A program made the translations under genes and the position numbers. A stretch of DNA of 64,000 nt, from contig NZ_JACMTR010000002.1 of assembly GCF_014267175.1 (NCBI RefSeq), positions 1,973,001 to 2,037,000 on the forward strand, given 5' to 3'. The notes beneath the pieces are model-generated. The model was not told the origin of the DNA and ran no database searches. It was given only the letters and a program-made list of their open reading frames with translations. This stretch comes from Pseudonocardia sp. C8 (GTDB lineage: Bacteria > Actinomycetota > Actinomycetes > Mycobacteriales > Pseudonocardiaceae). Each line of letters begins with the position of its first letter. The first letter of the stretch is position 1. Of this stretch, positions 12,021 through 21,740 are shown piece by piece.

Positions 12021-12051
12021 TATCGTAACACGATATGTCGTGCCACGACAT
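12021..12051 (-). promoter_or_regulatory. two tandem operator-like palindromes upstream of the stress-protein gene
   Basis: TATCGTAACACGATA (12021-12035, perfect around a 3-nt centre) abuts ATGTCGTGCCACGACAT (12035-12051, perfect around 1 nt). Both contain TCGTNNNACGA, so they look like two copies of one operator. On the minus strand TACGAT within the first copy is a plausible -10 box. The regulator is unknown. Confidence 0.6.
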
Positions 12052-12079
12052 GCCGCCGGGGCAGGGGTCGACGAGGAGG

Positions 12080-13756
12080 TCAGCCCGTGACGTGGGCCTC
12101 GGCCCGCGACCGCTCCACCAGGTGCGGGTAGTGCAGGTCGAACGCCGGGCGCTCGGAGCGGATCCGGGGCAGCTCGGTGAAGTTGTGCCGCGGCGGCGGG
12201 CAGGAGGTCGCCCACTCCAGCGAGTTGCCGAAGCCCCACGGGTCGTCGGCGCTGCAGACCCGGCCGAACCGGTAGCTCTTGAACACGTTGTAGACGAACG
12301 GCAGCGTCGACGCGCCGAGCACGAACGCGCCGACCGAGGAGATCGTGTTGAGCGTCGTGAACCCGTCGGTGGCCAGGTAGTCGGCGTAGCGGCGCGGGTA
12401 GCCCTCGTTGCCCAGCCAGTGCTGCACCAGGAACGTCAGGTGGAACCCGACGAAGGTGAGCCAGAAGTGGACCTTGCCGAGGGTCTCGTCGAGGAACCGG
12501 CCGGTCATCTTCGGGAACCAGAAGTAGATCCCGCCGTAGGTCGCGAACACGATCGTGCCGAACAGCACGTAGTGGAAGTGCGCGACCACGAAGTAGGTGT
12601 CCGACACGTGGAAGTCCGCCGGCGGCATCGCGAGCAGGATCCCGGTGAGCCCGCCGAACAGGAACGTCGCCATGAACCCGACCGCGAACAGCATCGGCGT
12701 CTCGAACGTGAGCTTGCCCCGCCACAGCGTGCCGATCCAGTTGACGAACTTGATGCCGGTCGGGATGGCGATCAGGAACGTCATGAGCGAGAAGAACGCC
12801 AGCAGGACCGCGCCGGTCGCGAACATGTGGTGGGCCCACACCGCCACCGACAGCGCCGCGATCGCCAGCGTCGCGAACACCAGGCTCTTGTAGCCGAAGA
12901 TCGGTTTGCGGGAGAACACGGGAAGGATCTCGGTGACGATGCCGAAGAACGGCAGCGCCACGATGTAGACCTCGGGATGGCCGAAGTACCAGAACAGGTG
13001 CTGCCAGAGGATCGTGCCGCCGTTCACCGGGTTGAACACGTTCGCCCCGAGGTGCCGGTCGGCGGCCAGCCCCATCAGCGCGGCCGTGAGGATCGGGAAC
13101 GCGATCAGGATCATGATCGCGGTGACGAAGATGTTCCAGGTGAAGATCGGCATCCGGAACATCGTCATGCCGGGCGCGCGCAGGCAGACGATCGTCGTGA
13201 CGAAGTTGACCGCGCCGAGGATCGTCCCGACACCCGCCACGGCCAGGCCCATGATCCACAGGTCGCCGCCGACGCCGGGCGAGCGGACCGCGTCGGAGAG
13301 CGGGGTGTAGGCGAACCAGCCGAAGTCGGCGGCGCCGCCGGGGGTCACGAACCCGGCCATGACGGTGAGCCCGCCGAACAGGAACAGCCAGTACGAGAAC
13401 GCGTTCAGCCGGGGGAACGCGACGTCCGGGGCGCCGATCTGCAGCGGCACGATGTAGTTGGCGAACCCGAACAGGATCGGGGTCGCGTAGAGCAGCAGCA
13501 TGATCGTGCCGTGCATGGTGAACAGCTGGTTGTACTGCTCGCTGGACAGGAACTGCAGCTCCGGCCGGGCCAGCTCGGCCCGGATCAGCAGCGCCATCGC
13601 ACCGCCGGCCATGAAGAACGCGAAGGACGTGACCAGGTAGAGGATCGCGATGTCCTTCGGGTCCGTGGTGCCCAGCATCCGGAGGAACCGGGATCCCTTG
13701 GCCCCGCGGCGCGCCTGCGGGTGGGGGATGATCGGAACCGGTTTGAGCGTGGTCAT
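12080..13756 (-). CDS. ctaD: cytochrome c oxidase subunit I CtaD
   Basis: Heme-copper catalytic subunit of the aa3-type terminal oxidase, in the cytoplasmic membrane; reduces O2 and pumps protons. 558 residues with the usual 12 membrane segments. Ligand motifs are visible: [13 protein letters not shown] (heme a His), [14 protein letters not shown] (CuB His with the cross-linked Tyr), HHMFATG (two CuB His) and HFHYVLFGT (heme a3/a His). The ATG at 13756 has GGAGGG 8 nt upstream and gives [15 protein letters not shown], a typical actinobacterial N-terminus. Subunits II and III are not nearby. Confidence 0.96.
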   Translation of the reverse strand: MTTLKPVPIIPHPQARRGAKGSRFLRMLGTTDPKDIAILYLVTSFAFFMAGGAMALLIRAELARPELQFLSSEQYNQLFTMHGTIMLLLYATPILFGFANYIVPLQIGAPDVAFPRLNAFSYWLFLFGGLTVMAGFVTPGGAADFGWFAYTPLSDAVRSPGVGGDLWIMGLAVAGVGTILGAVNFVTTIVCLRAPGMTMFRMPIFTWNIFVTAIMILIAFPILTAALMGLAADRHLGANVFNPVNGGTILWQHLFWYFGHPEVYIVALPFFGIVTEILPVFSRKPIFGYKSLVFATLAIAALSVAVWAHHMFATGAVLLAFFSLMTFLIAIPTGIKFVNWIGTLWRGKLTFETPMLFAVGFMATFLFGGLTGILLAMPPADFHVSDTYFVVAHFHYVLFGTIVFATYGGIYFWFPKMTGRFLDETLGKVHFWLTFVGFHLTFLVQHWLGNEGYPRRYADYLATDGFTTLNTISSVGAFVLGASTLPFVYNVFKSYRFGRVCSADDPWGFGNSLEWATSCPPPRHNFTELPRIRSERPAFDLHYPHLVERSRAEAHVTG

Positions 13757-13826
13757 CGCAGGACCCTCCGGGCGCGTCCGAGCCGAACACGTGGCCGGTG
13801 GCGACCCGCAGCCGGCGGGCCGGCGG

Positions 13827-14771
13827 TCACTGCGGCCGATGGTCCCGCAGGCGGTGGGCGGGCACAAGTCGTGCCGGCGGCTCCGGCGGCGCGCTGGTCG
13901 CCCACCGCAGCCCGGCGGTGATCGCCAACCCGCCGGCCCGGACGACGGTGGCCTCGGCGACCGGCAGCCACGGCAGCCGCAGCGGCGCCCGCGCCCAGCG
14001 CGGCAGCAACCCGACCGACGCGGCCGCCAGCACGCCGTACGGCACCCGAGCGGCCAGCGGCAGCGGCGGCTCCCACAGCAGGAACCGGGCCGCGTCCCGG
14101 GCCTCCGGGGTGCCGCACAGCTCCGGCCGGTAGCCCTCGAGCTGCGCGGCGAGCCCGGCGACCGTCTCCGGCGGGTCCGGCACGCCGAGCGCGCGGGCGA
14201 CGCGTGCGGTGTCGGCGACGTAGCGGTCGCGGCCGGCCGCGTCGAGCGGCTCGTGGCCGTAACGGTCGTGCGCGGCGAGGAAGCTGTCGATCTCGGCGAC
14301 GTGGACCCAGCGCAGCAGGTGCGGGTCGGACGCCGCGTAGGGACGGCCGTCCGGTGCCGTCCCGCGGACCGAGGCGTGCACCCGCCGGACCCGCTCGATC
14401 ACCCGCTGCGCCTCGGCGGCCGGACCGAACGTCGTCGCGGCCAGGAAGTACGACGTGCGCTGCAGCCGTCCCCACGGGTCCCCGCGGAAACCGGAGTGCC
14501 CGGCCACCCCGGCCATGGCGAGCGGGTGCAGCGACTGCAGCAGCAGCGCCCGCAGCCCGCCGACGAACATCGACGCGTCGCCGTGCACCCGGCGGATCGG
14601 GGCGTCGTCGGCGAACCACCGCGGCCCGGCCGCGTGCACCCGGGACCGGCGGCGGCCCGGCCCCTCGCCCGCACCGGCGACCCGGGCGAACACGGCCGCG
14701 CCGGCCCGCGACCGCAGGGTCGCGAGCCGGGCGGTGACGGGGCCCGGGAGCAGGGCGGTGAGGTCGCTCAC
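13827..14771 (-). CDS. DUF2236 (MpaB-like) oxygenase-family protein
   Basis: About 314 residues from the GTG at 14771 ([11 protein letters not shown]). It has the DUF2236 hallmark region [28 protein letters not shown] (residues about 55-85) followed by [19 protein letters not shown] and a later [13 protein letters not shown] stretch. Members include fungal MpaB and rubber oxygenase Lcp relatives; the His residues are thought to bind heme, but function here is unknown. It lies 70 bp upstream of ctaD on the same strand and may be cotranscribed with it. Confidence 0.8.
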   Translation of the reverse strand: MSDLTALLPGPVTARLATLRSRAGAAVFARVAGAGEGPGRRRSRVHAAGPRWFADDAPIRRVHGDASMFVGGLRALLLQSLHPLAMAGVAGHSGFRGDPWGRLQRTSYFLAATTFGPAAEAQRVIERVRRVHASVRGTAPDGRPYAASDPHLLRWVHVAEIDSFLAAHDRYGHEPLDAAGRDRYVADTARVARALGVPDPPETVAGLAAQLEGYRPELCGTPEARDAARFLLWEPPLPLAARVPYGVLAAASVGLLPRWARAPLRLPWLPVAEATVVRAGGLAITAGLRWATSAPPEPPARLVPAHRLRDHRPQ

Positions 14772-14875
14772 GGCTCCAGTCTCCGGAAACGCCCGGGATT
14801 CCGCACCGTGCCGGGCCGCCGGTCGCCCCGATGGCCCCGGCGGCCCCGGGCGGCCGGTCGACCCGGACCCGCCGG

Positions 14876-15829
14876 TCACGCCCGGGCCGTGGCCGGGCCG
14901 GGCGCCGGGGCGTCCGCGGTGCGGCCGGGCGCGGAACCCGACACCGCGAGCAGTCCCGCCACCGCCAGCGCGAACCCCGCCAGCAGGCCGCACACGTGCC
15001 CGAGCCCGGCCGCGGGGGACGAGCCCCCCATCGACAGCTCGGTTGCCCCCATGGTGACCGCGACGGCGTACAGCCCGGTCGCGAACGCCACCGCGCTGCC
15101 GGTCCACGCGGCCGTCACGACGACCCCGCCCGACCGGCCGCGGGCCAGCAGCAGCACCCCGGTCACGCCGGCCAGCACCAGTGCCGCGGGCACCACGGCC
15201 GCGACCAGGGCGACCGGGTCACCGGTCAGCCCGGTGTGGAGCAGCTGCAGTCCCGCGGCGAGTACCCCGGTCACCGCGCCGCCCCCGGCGGTCGCCCGCA
15301 GCAGCGGCCGCACCGGCTCCGGCGCCGCGCCGGGCGCCGCCAGCCGGGCGCCCCACCGCTCCCGGGCGTACAGCGCGAACGACAGCAGCAGGCACAGGCC
15401 CTGCACGGTGAACCCGCCGTAGACCATCGGCCGCACCCAGCCGGCCAGACCGGGGTCGCCGGCGTCGGGCAGCGCGAGCGTCAGCGGCAGCGACACCAGC
15501 GCGATCGGGACGAGCAACCCGGTCGCGACCCAGGCGGGCAGCAGCACCGGCAGCGCGGGTGCCCGGAGCGCCGCCCGGCTGCCCAGCGCGGCCGCCAGCG
15601 CGATCACGCACACGTCGAGCAGCAAGGTGATCGCGTTCATCGCCGGCATCCCGGCACCCGCCACGGCGCGCAGGTCGGTGATCCCGACGGGGTTCCCGGT
15701 GAGCCAGGCGAGCTTCATCGTGACGTAGGGGAGGGTGGCGAGCGCGGCGACCGCGCCGAGCGCGCGGCGGGCCGTGAGCGTGCCGCGGACGTCCTGTGTG
15801 GTCATGCCCTGAGTGGTCATGGCGGTCAC
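14876..15829 (-). CDS. integral membrane protein of unknown function (about 8 membrane segments)
   Basis: About 317 residues from the ATG at 15829 (other in-frame ATGs lie at 15820 and 15805). Roughly eight hydrophobic segments are spread over the whole length; the loops are short and there is no soluble domain. I do not recognise a family. It is transcribed divergently from a NarL-type sensor kinase with a perfect palindrome in the 100-bp gap, so it is a likely output of that two-component system. Confidence 0.7.
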   Translation of the reverse strand: MTAMTTQGMTTQDVRGTLTARRALGAVAALATLPYVTMKLAWLTGNPVGITDLRAVAGAGMPAMNAITLLLDVCVIALAAALGSRAALRAPALPVLLPAWVATGLLVPIALVSLPLTLALPDAGDPGLAGWVRPMVYGGFTVQGLCLLLSFALYARERWGARLAAPGAAPEPVRPLLRATAGGGAVTGVLAAGLQLLHTGLTGDPVALVAAVVPAALVLAGVTGVLLLARGRSGGVVVTAAWTGSAVAFATGLYAVAVTMGATELSMGGSSPAAGLGHVCGLLAGFALAVAGLLAVSGSAPGRTADAPAPGPATARA

Positions 15830-15878
15830 GCTGCCGGGCCCGGGGCCGCCGCGGCCTCCCGCCGGCGAGGGGACCGCC

Positions 15879-15894
15879 TCCCTCGCAGGAGGGA
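15879..15894. promoter_or_regulatory. palindrome TCCCTC-N4-GAGGGA in a divergent promoter region
   Basis: Perfect 6+4+6 inverted repeat between the membrane-protein gene and the sensor kinase. The position fits an autoregulatory site for the adjacent LuxR-type response regulator; this is inference from position and symmetry only. Confidence 0.4.
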
Positions 15895-15929
15895 ACGCCG
15901 GCCGGGCCGGTTCTGCGACGATCGTGGTC

Positions 15930-17198
15930 GTGACGGGGTGGCTGCGACGGGCGCTGTCGGCGCGGACCTACCGCCGCGTGCTGCACGTGCTGCTGGGGGC
16001 CGTGGTCGTGCTGCCCTACCTGGCCGCCGGCTGGGTGCTGGCGCTCACCGCCGCCGCGGGCGCCGGGACCGGCGCCATGATCGTCCTGACCGTGCCGGTC
16101 GTGCTGATCGGGGCCGGGGTCACGGTGCTGCCCGGGGTGCGGGAGCTGCTGGGGGCGGCCGCCCGGACACTGCTCGACGCCGACCTCCCGGACGAGCCCG
16201 CCAGCGTCCGGGTGCCGCTCGCGGCCCGGCTCCGGGCCGCGGGCTGGTTGCTGCTGTGCGCCGCGCTGGGGGCGGCCGCCGCGGTCGTGGTGCTGTTCGT
16301 GGTGCCGATCGCGATCGCGATGGTGCTCGCCCCGTGGCAGCCGTACCCGCCGCTGCCCACCGGGGCCTCGGCCTGGTGGGCCCCGCCGCTGGGCCTGCTG
16401 CTGGTGCCGGCCCTGCTCGTGGCGCTCGCCGGCGCCGGGACGGTGCAGGGGCGGCTGGCACCGTGGTTCCTCGGCCCTGACGCCGAGCAGCGGCGGGCCG
16501 CCGGGCTGGCCGCGGAGCTGGCCGACGCCCGGCGCCGCGCCGACCGGCAGGCCGAGCGGGCCCGGCTGGCCCGCGAGCTGCACGACTCGGTCGGGCACGC
16601 GCTGACCGTCACCACCCTGCAGGCCGGCGCGGCCGCCGAGCTGCTCGGGACCGACCCGGCGTTCGCCCGCCGCGCACTGGAGACGATCGCCGAGACCGGT
16701 CGCGCGGCCCTCGACGACCTCGACCACGTCCTGGGCGTGCTCCGCGAGGACGACGACACCCGCAGCCCGGAGCCGGTCCGCGACCTCGAGTCGCTGGACG
16801 CCCTGGTCGCCGGGGCACGCGCCGCGGGCCTCGAGCTGCGGGCCGAGTGGGACCCGGCGGCCGGCGTGCCCGCGGCGGTGTCCCGGGAGGCCTACCGGCT
16901 CGTGCAGGAGGGCCTGACCAACGCACTCAAGCACGCCGGGCCCGGCCCGGCCGAGCTGTGCCTGCGCCGCACCGCGGACGGCCTGGAGCTGCGGATCGTC
17001 AACGCGGCCGGTGCGGCGGTACGGCGGCGCGGGCGCGGCCTGGCCGGGTCCGGCGAGCGGGTCGCGCTGCTCGGCGGCACCCTCCGGGCGGGCCCGGACG
17101 GCGACCGCTGGGTCCTGCACGCCACGCTCCCGGCCGGGAACCCGCCCGGATCACCCGCCACGGCGCGGCGCGACGACGACCGCGGGCCGGCGCGGTAG
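15930..17198 (+). CDS. NarL-type sensor histidine kinase (HisKA_3)
   Basis: About 422 residues from the GTG at 15930 (VTGWLRRALS; GTG 15924 is an alternative). The N-terminal half has four hydrophobic segments of the kind found in actinobacterial Sensor-domain kinases. The dimerisation/phosphoacceptor motif ARLARELHDSVGHALT places the phosphorylated His at residue 218. The ATPase region has LVQEGLTNALKHA (N box) and a shortened G box (RGLAGSGERVALLGG). Its response regulator follows 32 bp downstream. Confidence 0.9.
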   Translation: MTGWLRRALSARTYRRVLHVLLGAVVVLPYLAAGWVLALTAAAGAGTGAMIVLTVPVVLIGAGVTVLPGVRELLGAAARTLLDADLPDEPASVRVPLAARLRAAGWLLLCAALGAAAAVVVLFVVPIAIAMVLAPWQPYPPLPTGASAWWAPPLGLLLVPALLVALAGAGTVQGRLAPWFLGPDAEQRRAAGLAAELADARRRADRQAERARLARELHDSVGHALTVTTLQAGAAAELLGTDPAFARRALETIAETGRAALDDLDHVLGVLREDDDTRSPEPVRDLESLDALVAGARAAGLELRAEWDPAAGVPAAVSREAYRLVQEGLTNALKHAGPGPAELCLRRTADGLELRIVNAAGAAVRRRGRGLAGSGERVALLGGTLRAGPDGDRWVLHATLPAGNPPGSPATARRDDDRGPAR

Positions 17199-17230
17199 GA
17201 CGGATACCGGGCGGTGTCGGGGGGAGGACG

Positions 17231-17887
17231 ATGACGACCGGGGTGCTGCTGGTCGACGACGAGGAGCTGGTCCGCGCGGGCCTGCGGGCGGTGCTCGACG
17301 CCGATCCCGGCCTCACCGTGCTGGGCGAGGCCGCCGACGGCGCCGAGGTCCCGGGGCTGGTCGCCCGGCTCCGCCCGGACGTCGTGCTGATGGACGTCCG
17401 GATGCCGGCCGTCGACGGCATCACCGCGACCCGCGAGGTGCTCCGCCGCCCGGACCCGCCCCGGCTGCTGGTGCTGACCACGTTCGGCCACGACCGGTAC
17501 GTCTACGACGCGCTCCGCGCCGGGGCCACCGGTTTCCTGCTCAAGCGGACCCCGCCCCGGGAGATCGTCCGCGCCGTGCACACCGTCGCCGCGGGGGAGT
17601 CGCTGCTGTTCCCGGCCGCCGTCCGCGAGCTCGTCGCCGGGTTCGCCCCGGGCGGCGGGGACCGGCTGGCCGCCGCCGGGCTCACCGCGCGGGAGGGCGA
17701 GGTGCTGCGGCTGATGGCCCGCGGCCTGTCCAACGCCGAGATCGCCGCCGAGCTGTACCTGGGCGTCGAGACCGTGAAGACGCACGTCGCCGGGGTACTC
17801 GCGAAGACCGGGTCCCGGGACCGGACCCAGGCCGTCGTCGCCGCCTACGAGTCCGGGTTCGTCGACCCCAGGTTCCCGGTCAGGTAG
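17231..17887 (+). CDS. NarL/FixJ-type response regulator
   Basis: 218 residues from the ATG at 17231, with GGGGAGGA just upstream. Receiver domain 1-120 with the phosphoacceptor Asp at 55 (VVLMDVRMP) and Lys in FLLKRTPPRE. LuxR-type HTH near 150-210 (LTAREGEVLRLMARGLSNAEIA, TVKTHVAGVLAKT). Partner of the kinase upstream. Its last 43 bases overlap the 3' end of the convergent tetR gene. Confidence 0.93.
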   Translation: MTTGVLLVDDEELVRAGLRAVLDADPGLTVLGEAADGAEVPGLVARLRPDVVLMDVRMPAVDGITATREVLRRPDPPRLLVLTTFGHDRYVYDALRAGATGFLLKRTPPREIVRAVHTVAAGESLLFPAAVRELVAGFAPGGGDRLAAAGLTAREGEVLRLMARGLSNAEIAAELYLGVETVKTHVAGVLAKTGSRDRTQAVVAAYESGFVDPRFPVR

Positions 17888-18483
17888 CGCTGCAGGGTCG
17901 GGGCCACAGTGGCCACGACCTCCTCCCGGGGTGCCGAGGCCAGCGGTTCCATCCGCACGACGTAGCGCATCATCGCCAGCCCGATCAGCTGCGAGGCGAC
18001 CAGCGCGCCCCGCTCGGCGGGGCGGTCCGGGGCCACGCGGCCGACCACCGGCTGGATCATCACCCGGGTCAGGAACTCGCGCAGCATCCGGGCCGCCACC
18101 TCGTGCGCGGTGACGCTGCGCAGCATGGCCGCCATCGCGCCGCCCGAGGCGGCGCCGTCCCACACCATGAGGAAGCGGGTGACGATCCGCTCGGCGATCC
18201 GGTCCGGGTCCCCGCTCAGCACGGCGGCCCGGACGGCCGTGGGGTCGACGGGGATCTCGAGGGTGGCGACGAACAGCTTCTCCTTACCGCCGAACCAGTG
18301 GTTCACCATCGCCGGGTCGACCCCGGCGCGCTCGGCGATCCGGCGCACGGTTGCGCCGTCGTAGCCGCGCTCGGCGAACTCCGCGCGGGCGGCGTCGAGC
18401 AGGCCGGCGCGGGTGTCGGAGCCGCCCGACCGGCGCCCCCGACGCCGGCGGGGAGCCTCGGGTCCGACCGGTTGCGCGCTCAT
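17845..18483 (-). CDS. TetR-family transcriptional regulator
   Basis: 212 residues. N-terminal HTH at about 25-70 ([39 protein letters not shown]), then a ligand-binding helical domain with a [32 protein letters not shown] stretch typical of the TetR C33 type. The ATG at 18483 is overlapped (ATGA) by the last of three repeat-encoded micro-ORFs, so translation may be coupled to them. Divergent from trpE; targets unknown. Confidence 0.88.
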   Translation of the reverse strand: MSAQPVGPEAPRRRRGRRSGGSDTRAGLLDAARAEFAERGYDGATVRRIAERAGVDPAMVNHWFGGKEKLFVATLEIPVDPTAVRAAVLSGDPDRIAERIVTRFLMVWDGAASGGAMAAMLRSVTAHEVAARMLREFLTRVMIQPVVGRVAPDRPAERGALVASQLIGLAMMRYVVRMEPLASAPREEVVATVAPTLQRYLTGNLGSTNPDS

Positions 18484-18588
18484 GTGTCGGCCGGGGCGCG
18501 CACGCCGTCGGTGTTCATGCGCCGGCCCTGGCGAGCAAGCCGTCGGTGTTCATGCGCCGGCCCTGGCGAGCAAGCCGTCGGTACTCAT
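18480..18588 (-). repeat. 35-bp tandem repeat encoding a chain of ATGA-linked micro-ORFs ahead of tetR
   Basis: On the minus strand four ATGs occur at 18588, 18553, 18518 and 18483 (the tetR start), exactly 35 bp apart. Each of the first three opens a 12-codon ORF ending in TGA that overlaps the next ATG by 4 nt. Predicted peptides are [24 protein letters not shown] and [12 protein letters not shown]. The first two repeat copies are nearly identical and the third is diverged. It could be a leader-peptide relay, or a replication-slippage duplication of a start region. Confidence 0.75.
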
Positions 18589-18644
18589 GGGTCCATCTTC
18601 ACCCGCCCGTCCGTGGCCGTCGACGGCCGGGGAGAATGAGCTGC

Positions 18645-20222
18645 ATGACCCGGAGCCCCGGCATCACGTCCGTCCCCGCGGCCGCCGCGCTCGGGGCGGT
18701 GAGCCCGACCCGCGAGGAGTTCCGCGAGCTCGCCCGCGCGCACCGGGTCATCCCGGTGACCCGCCGCCTGCTGGCCGACGACGAGACCCCGGTCGGCGTC
18801 TACCGCAAGCTGGCCGCCGGCCGCAGCGGCACCTTCCTGCTCGAGTCCGCGGAGAACGGCCGCTCCTGGTCGCGCTGGTCGTTCGTCGGGGCCCGCAGCG
18901 CCGCCGCGCTGACCGCCGTCGACGGCGAGCTGCACTGGAGCGGTGAGGTCCCGGACGGCCTGCCCACCGGGGGTGATCCGCTCGATGCATTGCGCACGGT
19001 CGTCACCGAGCTGCACTCCGAGCCGCTGCCCGGGCTGCCCCCGCTGACCGGCGGGATGGTCGGCTACCTGGGCTACGACGTCGTCCGCAGGGTGGAGCGG
19101 ATCGACGACCCGGACGAGCCGGCCGTCGACGACCTGCGGCTGCCCGAGCTGGTGATGCTGCTGGCCACCGACCTGGCCGCGCTCGACCACCACGAGGGCA
19201 CGATCACGCTGATCGCGAACGCGATCAACTGGGACGCCTCGGACGAGCGCGTCGACCAGGCCTACGACGACGCCGTCGCCCGGCTGGACCGGATGACCGG
19301 CGAGCTGGCCGCACCGGCGGCGAGCACGGTCGCCGTCTACACCCCGGGCGAGCCACGGTTCACCCGCCGCCGCACCCCGGCCGAGCACCACGCCGCCGTC
19401 GAGGAGGCCAAGGAGCAGATCCGGGCCGGCGAGGCGTTCCAGATCGTGGTGTCGCAGCGGTTCGAGATGCCGTGCGCCGCGGACCCGCTGGAGGTCTACC
19501 GGATCCTGCGGACCACCAACCCCAGCCCGTACATGTACCTGCTGCGGCTCGAGGACGCCGCGGGCGGGCCGCCGTTCTCCATCGTCGGGTCCAGCCCGGA
19601 GGCGCTGGTCACCGTGCTCGACGGGCGCGCCACCACGCACCCGATCGCGGGCACCCGCTGGCGCGGGGCGACCGACGAGGAGGACCAGCTGCTGGAGAAG
19701 GACCTGCGCGGCGACGAGAAGGAGCGCGCCGAGCACCTGATGCTGGTCGACCTGGGCCGCAACGACCTCGGCCGGGTCTGCGAGCCGGGCACCGTCACGG
19801 TCCGGAACTTCTTCGAGATCGAGCGCTACAGCCACGTCATGCACCTGGTGTCGACGGTGACCGGGCTGCTGCGGGCCGGCCGGACCGCGTTCGACGCCGT
19901 CGTGGCCTGCTTCCCGGCCGGCACCCTGTCCGGGGCGCCGAAGGTCCGCGCGATGCAGGTCATCGACCGGCTGGAACCCACCCGCCGCGGCCAGTACGGC
20001 GGCATCGTCGGGTACCTCGACTTCGCCGGGAACGCCGACACGGCGATCGCCATCCGCACCGCGTTGATCCGCAACGGGACGGCGTACGTGCAGGCGGGCG
20101 GCGGGATCGTCGCCGATTCCGACCCGGTCGCCGAGGACACCGAATGCCTCAACAAGGCCCGGGCGGTGCTGTCCGCCGTCGCGGCCGCGGGATCGCTGCG
20201 GCCCCCGGAGGCGTCCTCGTGA
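18645..20222 (+). CDS. trpE: anthranilate synthase component I TrpE
   Basis: Converts chorismate to anthranilate with glutamine-derived ammonia; first committed step to tryptophan. About 525 residues. The feedback-inhibition motif LLES ([10 protein letters not shown]) is intact near residue 65, so Trp inhibition is expected. Catalytic-domain motifs: [55 protein letters not shown] and [12 protein letters not shown]. Start ATG 18645 or 18636. No Trp-rich leader ORF is visible upstream. No trpG (component II) in the window. Confidence 0.95.
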   Translation: MTRSPGITSVPAAAALGAVSPTREEFRELARAHRVIPVTRRLLADDETPVGVYRKLAAGRSGTFLLESAENGRSWSRWSFVGARSAAALTAVDGELHWSGEVPDGLPTGGDPLDALRTVVTELHSEPLPGLPPLTGGMVGYLGYDVVRRVERIDDPDEPAVDDLRLPELVMLLATDLAALDHHEGTITLIANAINWDASDERVDQAYDDAVARLDRMTGELAAPAASTVAVYTPGEPRFTRRRTPAEHHAAVEEAKEQIRAGEAFQIVVSQRFEMPCAADPLEVYRILRTTNPSPYMYLLRLEDAAGGPPFSIVGSSPEALVTVLDGRATTHPIAGTRWRGATDEEDQLLEKDLRGDEKERAEHLMLVDLGRNDLGRVCEPGTVTVRNFFEIERYSHVMHLVSTVTGLLRAGRTAFDAVVACFPAGTLSGAPKVRAMQVIDRLEPTRRGQYGGIVGYLDFAGNADTAIAIRTALIRNGTAYVQAGGGIVADSDPVAEDTECLNKARAVLSAVAAAGSLRPPEASS

Positions 20223-20845
20223 CGGCGCCCGGCCCGGACCGCACCGACCGGCGCACGGCCGGGATCGTGGTGCTCGGCCTGCTGGCCGGCGCCGCAGCGC
20301 TGTGGGGGGCCGGGTCGGCGCCGTGGTTCACCGTCGGCGTGCCGACGGCGACCCGCGGCACCGTCTCCGTGTCCGCGACCGGTGCCCAGCTGCAGCCGGT
20401 GGTCACCGCGGTCGCGGCGCTGCTCGTCGCCGCGGTGGCGGCGCTGGTGGCACTGTCCGGCATCGCCCGGCGGCTGCTGGGCGTGCTTGTCGGCGCCGGC
20501 GCGCTCGCCGTCGTCGGGCTGACGCTGCGCCTGGTCGCGGTCCCGCCGACGGCCGCCGAGCTCGCCTCCGCGCGGGCCGGGCTGAACGCGCCGAACGCGC
20601 CGCAGGGCGTGGGCGCCGTGACCGCCACGCCGTGGCCGTGGCTGGCCGTCGCGGGCGGGGTGCTGGCGCTGGCCGCCACCGTGCTGCTGGTGGTGCGGGA
20701 ACCACGGCTGCCCCGGCTCGGCGCCCGCTACGCCGCCCCCGGGGCGCGGGAGGGGGCCGCGGACACCGACCCCGACCGCGCCGCGTGGGAGCGGCTCGAC
20801 GCGGGCGGCGACCCGACCGTCGGCCCTCGTGAGGGGGAGAACTAG
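20219..20845 (+). CDS. Trp-operon-associated membrane protein (TIGR02234 type)
   Basis: 208 residues from GTG 20219, overlapping the trpE stop (GTGA). Four hydrophobic segments: [60 protein letters not shown] and [19 protein letters not shown], then a polar acidic tail. It matches by position and topology the conserved membrane protein found between trpE and trpC in actinobacteria; its role is unknown. Confidence 0.85.
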   Translation: MTAPGPDRTDRRTAGIVVLGLLAGAAALWGAGSAPWFTVGVPTATRGTVSVSATGAQLQPVVTAVAALLVAAVAALVALSGIARRLLGVLVGAGALAVVGLTLRLVAVPPTAAELASARAGLNAPNAPQGVGAVTATPWPWLAVAGGVLALAATVLLVVREPRLPRLGARYAAPGAREGAADTDPDRAAWERLDAGGDPTVGPREGEN

Positions 20846-20894
20846 CATGTCGCCGACGACGGGGCGGTCCGCGAGCGGAGGAGGACTCGGCACG

Positions 20895-21737
20895 ATGGCG
20901 CAGCAGAACGGGACCGACGGCCGGGTGCCGAGCGTCCTGGAGTCCATCGTGGAGGGTGTCCGCGAGGATCTCGCCGAGCGGGAGAAGGCCGTCGACCTGG
21001 AGGAGGTCAAGCGGCTCGCCGCGGCGGCCCCGCCGCCCCGCGACGCGATGGCCGCGCTGCGCGAGCCCGGGGTGGGCGTCATCGCCGAGGTGAAGCGGGC
21101 CAGCCCCTCGAAGGGCGCGCTGGCCGACATCCCGGACCCGGCCGAGCTGGCCGCGATCTACGCCGACGGCGGCGCCCGCGTCATCAGCGTGCTGACCGAG
21201 CAGCGCCGGTTCGGCGGGTCGCTGGCCGACCTCGACGCGGTCCGCGCCCGGGTGGACGTCCCGCTGCTGCGCAAGGACTTCATCGTCAGCCCGTACCAGG
21301 TCCACGAGGCCCGCGCGCACGGCGCCGACGTCGTGCTGCTGATCGTCGCCGCGCTCGAGCAGCCGGTGCTGGAGTCGCTGCTCGACCGGGTCGAGTCGCT
21401 CGGGATGACGCCGCTGGTCGAGGTGCACACCGAGGAGGAGTGCGACCGCGCGCTGGAGGCGGGGGCGACGCTGATCGGTGTCAACTCGCGCAACCTGCAC
21501 ACGCTCGAGGTGAACCGCTCGGTCTTCGGGCAGATCGCGCCCGGCCTGCCGTCCAACGTGATCAAGGTGGCCGAGTCCGGCGTCCGCGGCCCGGGTGACC
21601 TGCTCACCTACGCCGGGTGGGGCGCCGACGCGGTGCTCGTCGGCGAGGGCCTGGTGACCAGCGGTGACCCGGCGGCGGCGGTCCGGGGCCTGGTCGCGGC
21701 GGGCTTCCACCCGTCCTGCAGCCGGACCGGCGCCTGA
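20895..21737 (+). CDS. trpC: indole-3-glycerol phosphate synthase TrpC
   Basis: Ring-closing decarboxylase converting CdRP to indole-3-glycerol phosphate. About 280 residues; an upstream ATG at 20847 with GGGGGAGA in front would give 296. Motifs: [13 protein letters not shown] (catalytic Lys), [36 protein letters not shown] and VAESGVRG. trpB and trpA, which normally follow in actinobacteria, are absent: the next gene, lgt, starts 3 bp after the stop. Confidence 0.95.
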   Translation: MAQQNGTDGRVPSVLESIVEGVREDLAEREKAVDLEEVKRLAAAAPPPRDAMAALREPGVGVIAEVKRASPSKGALADIPDPAELAAIYADGGARVISVLTEQRRFGGSLADLDAVRARVDVPLLRKDFIVSPYQVHEARAHGADVVLLIVAALEQPVLESLLDRVESLGMTPLVEVHTEEECDRALEAGATLIGVNSRNLHTLEVNRSVFGQIAPGLPSNVIKVAESGVRGPGDLLTYAGWGADAVLVGEGLVTSGDPAAAVRGLVAAGFHPSCSRTGA

Positions 21738-21740
21738 GCC

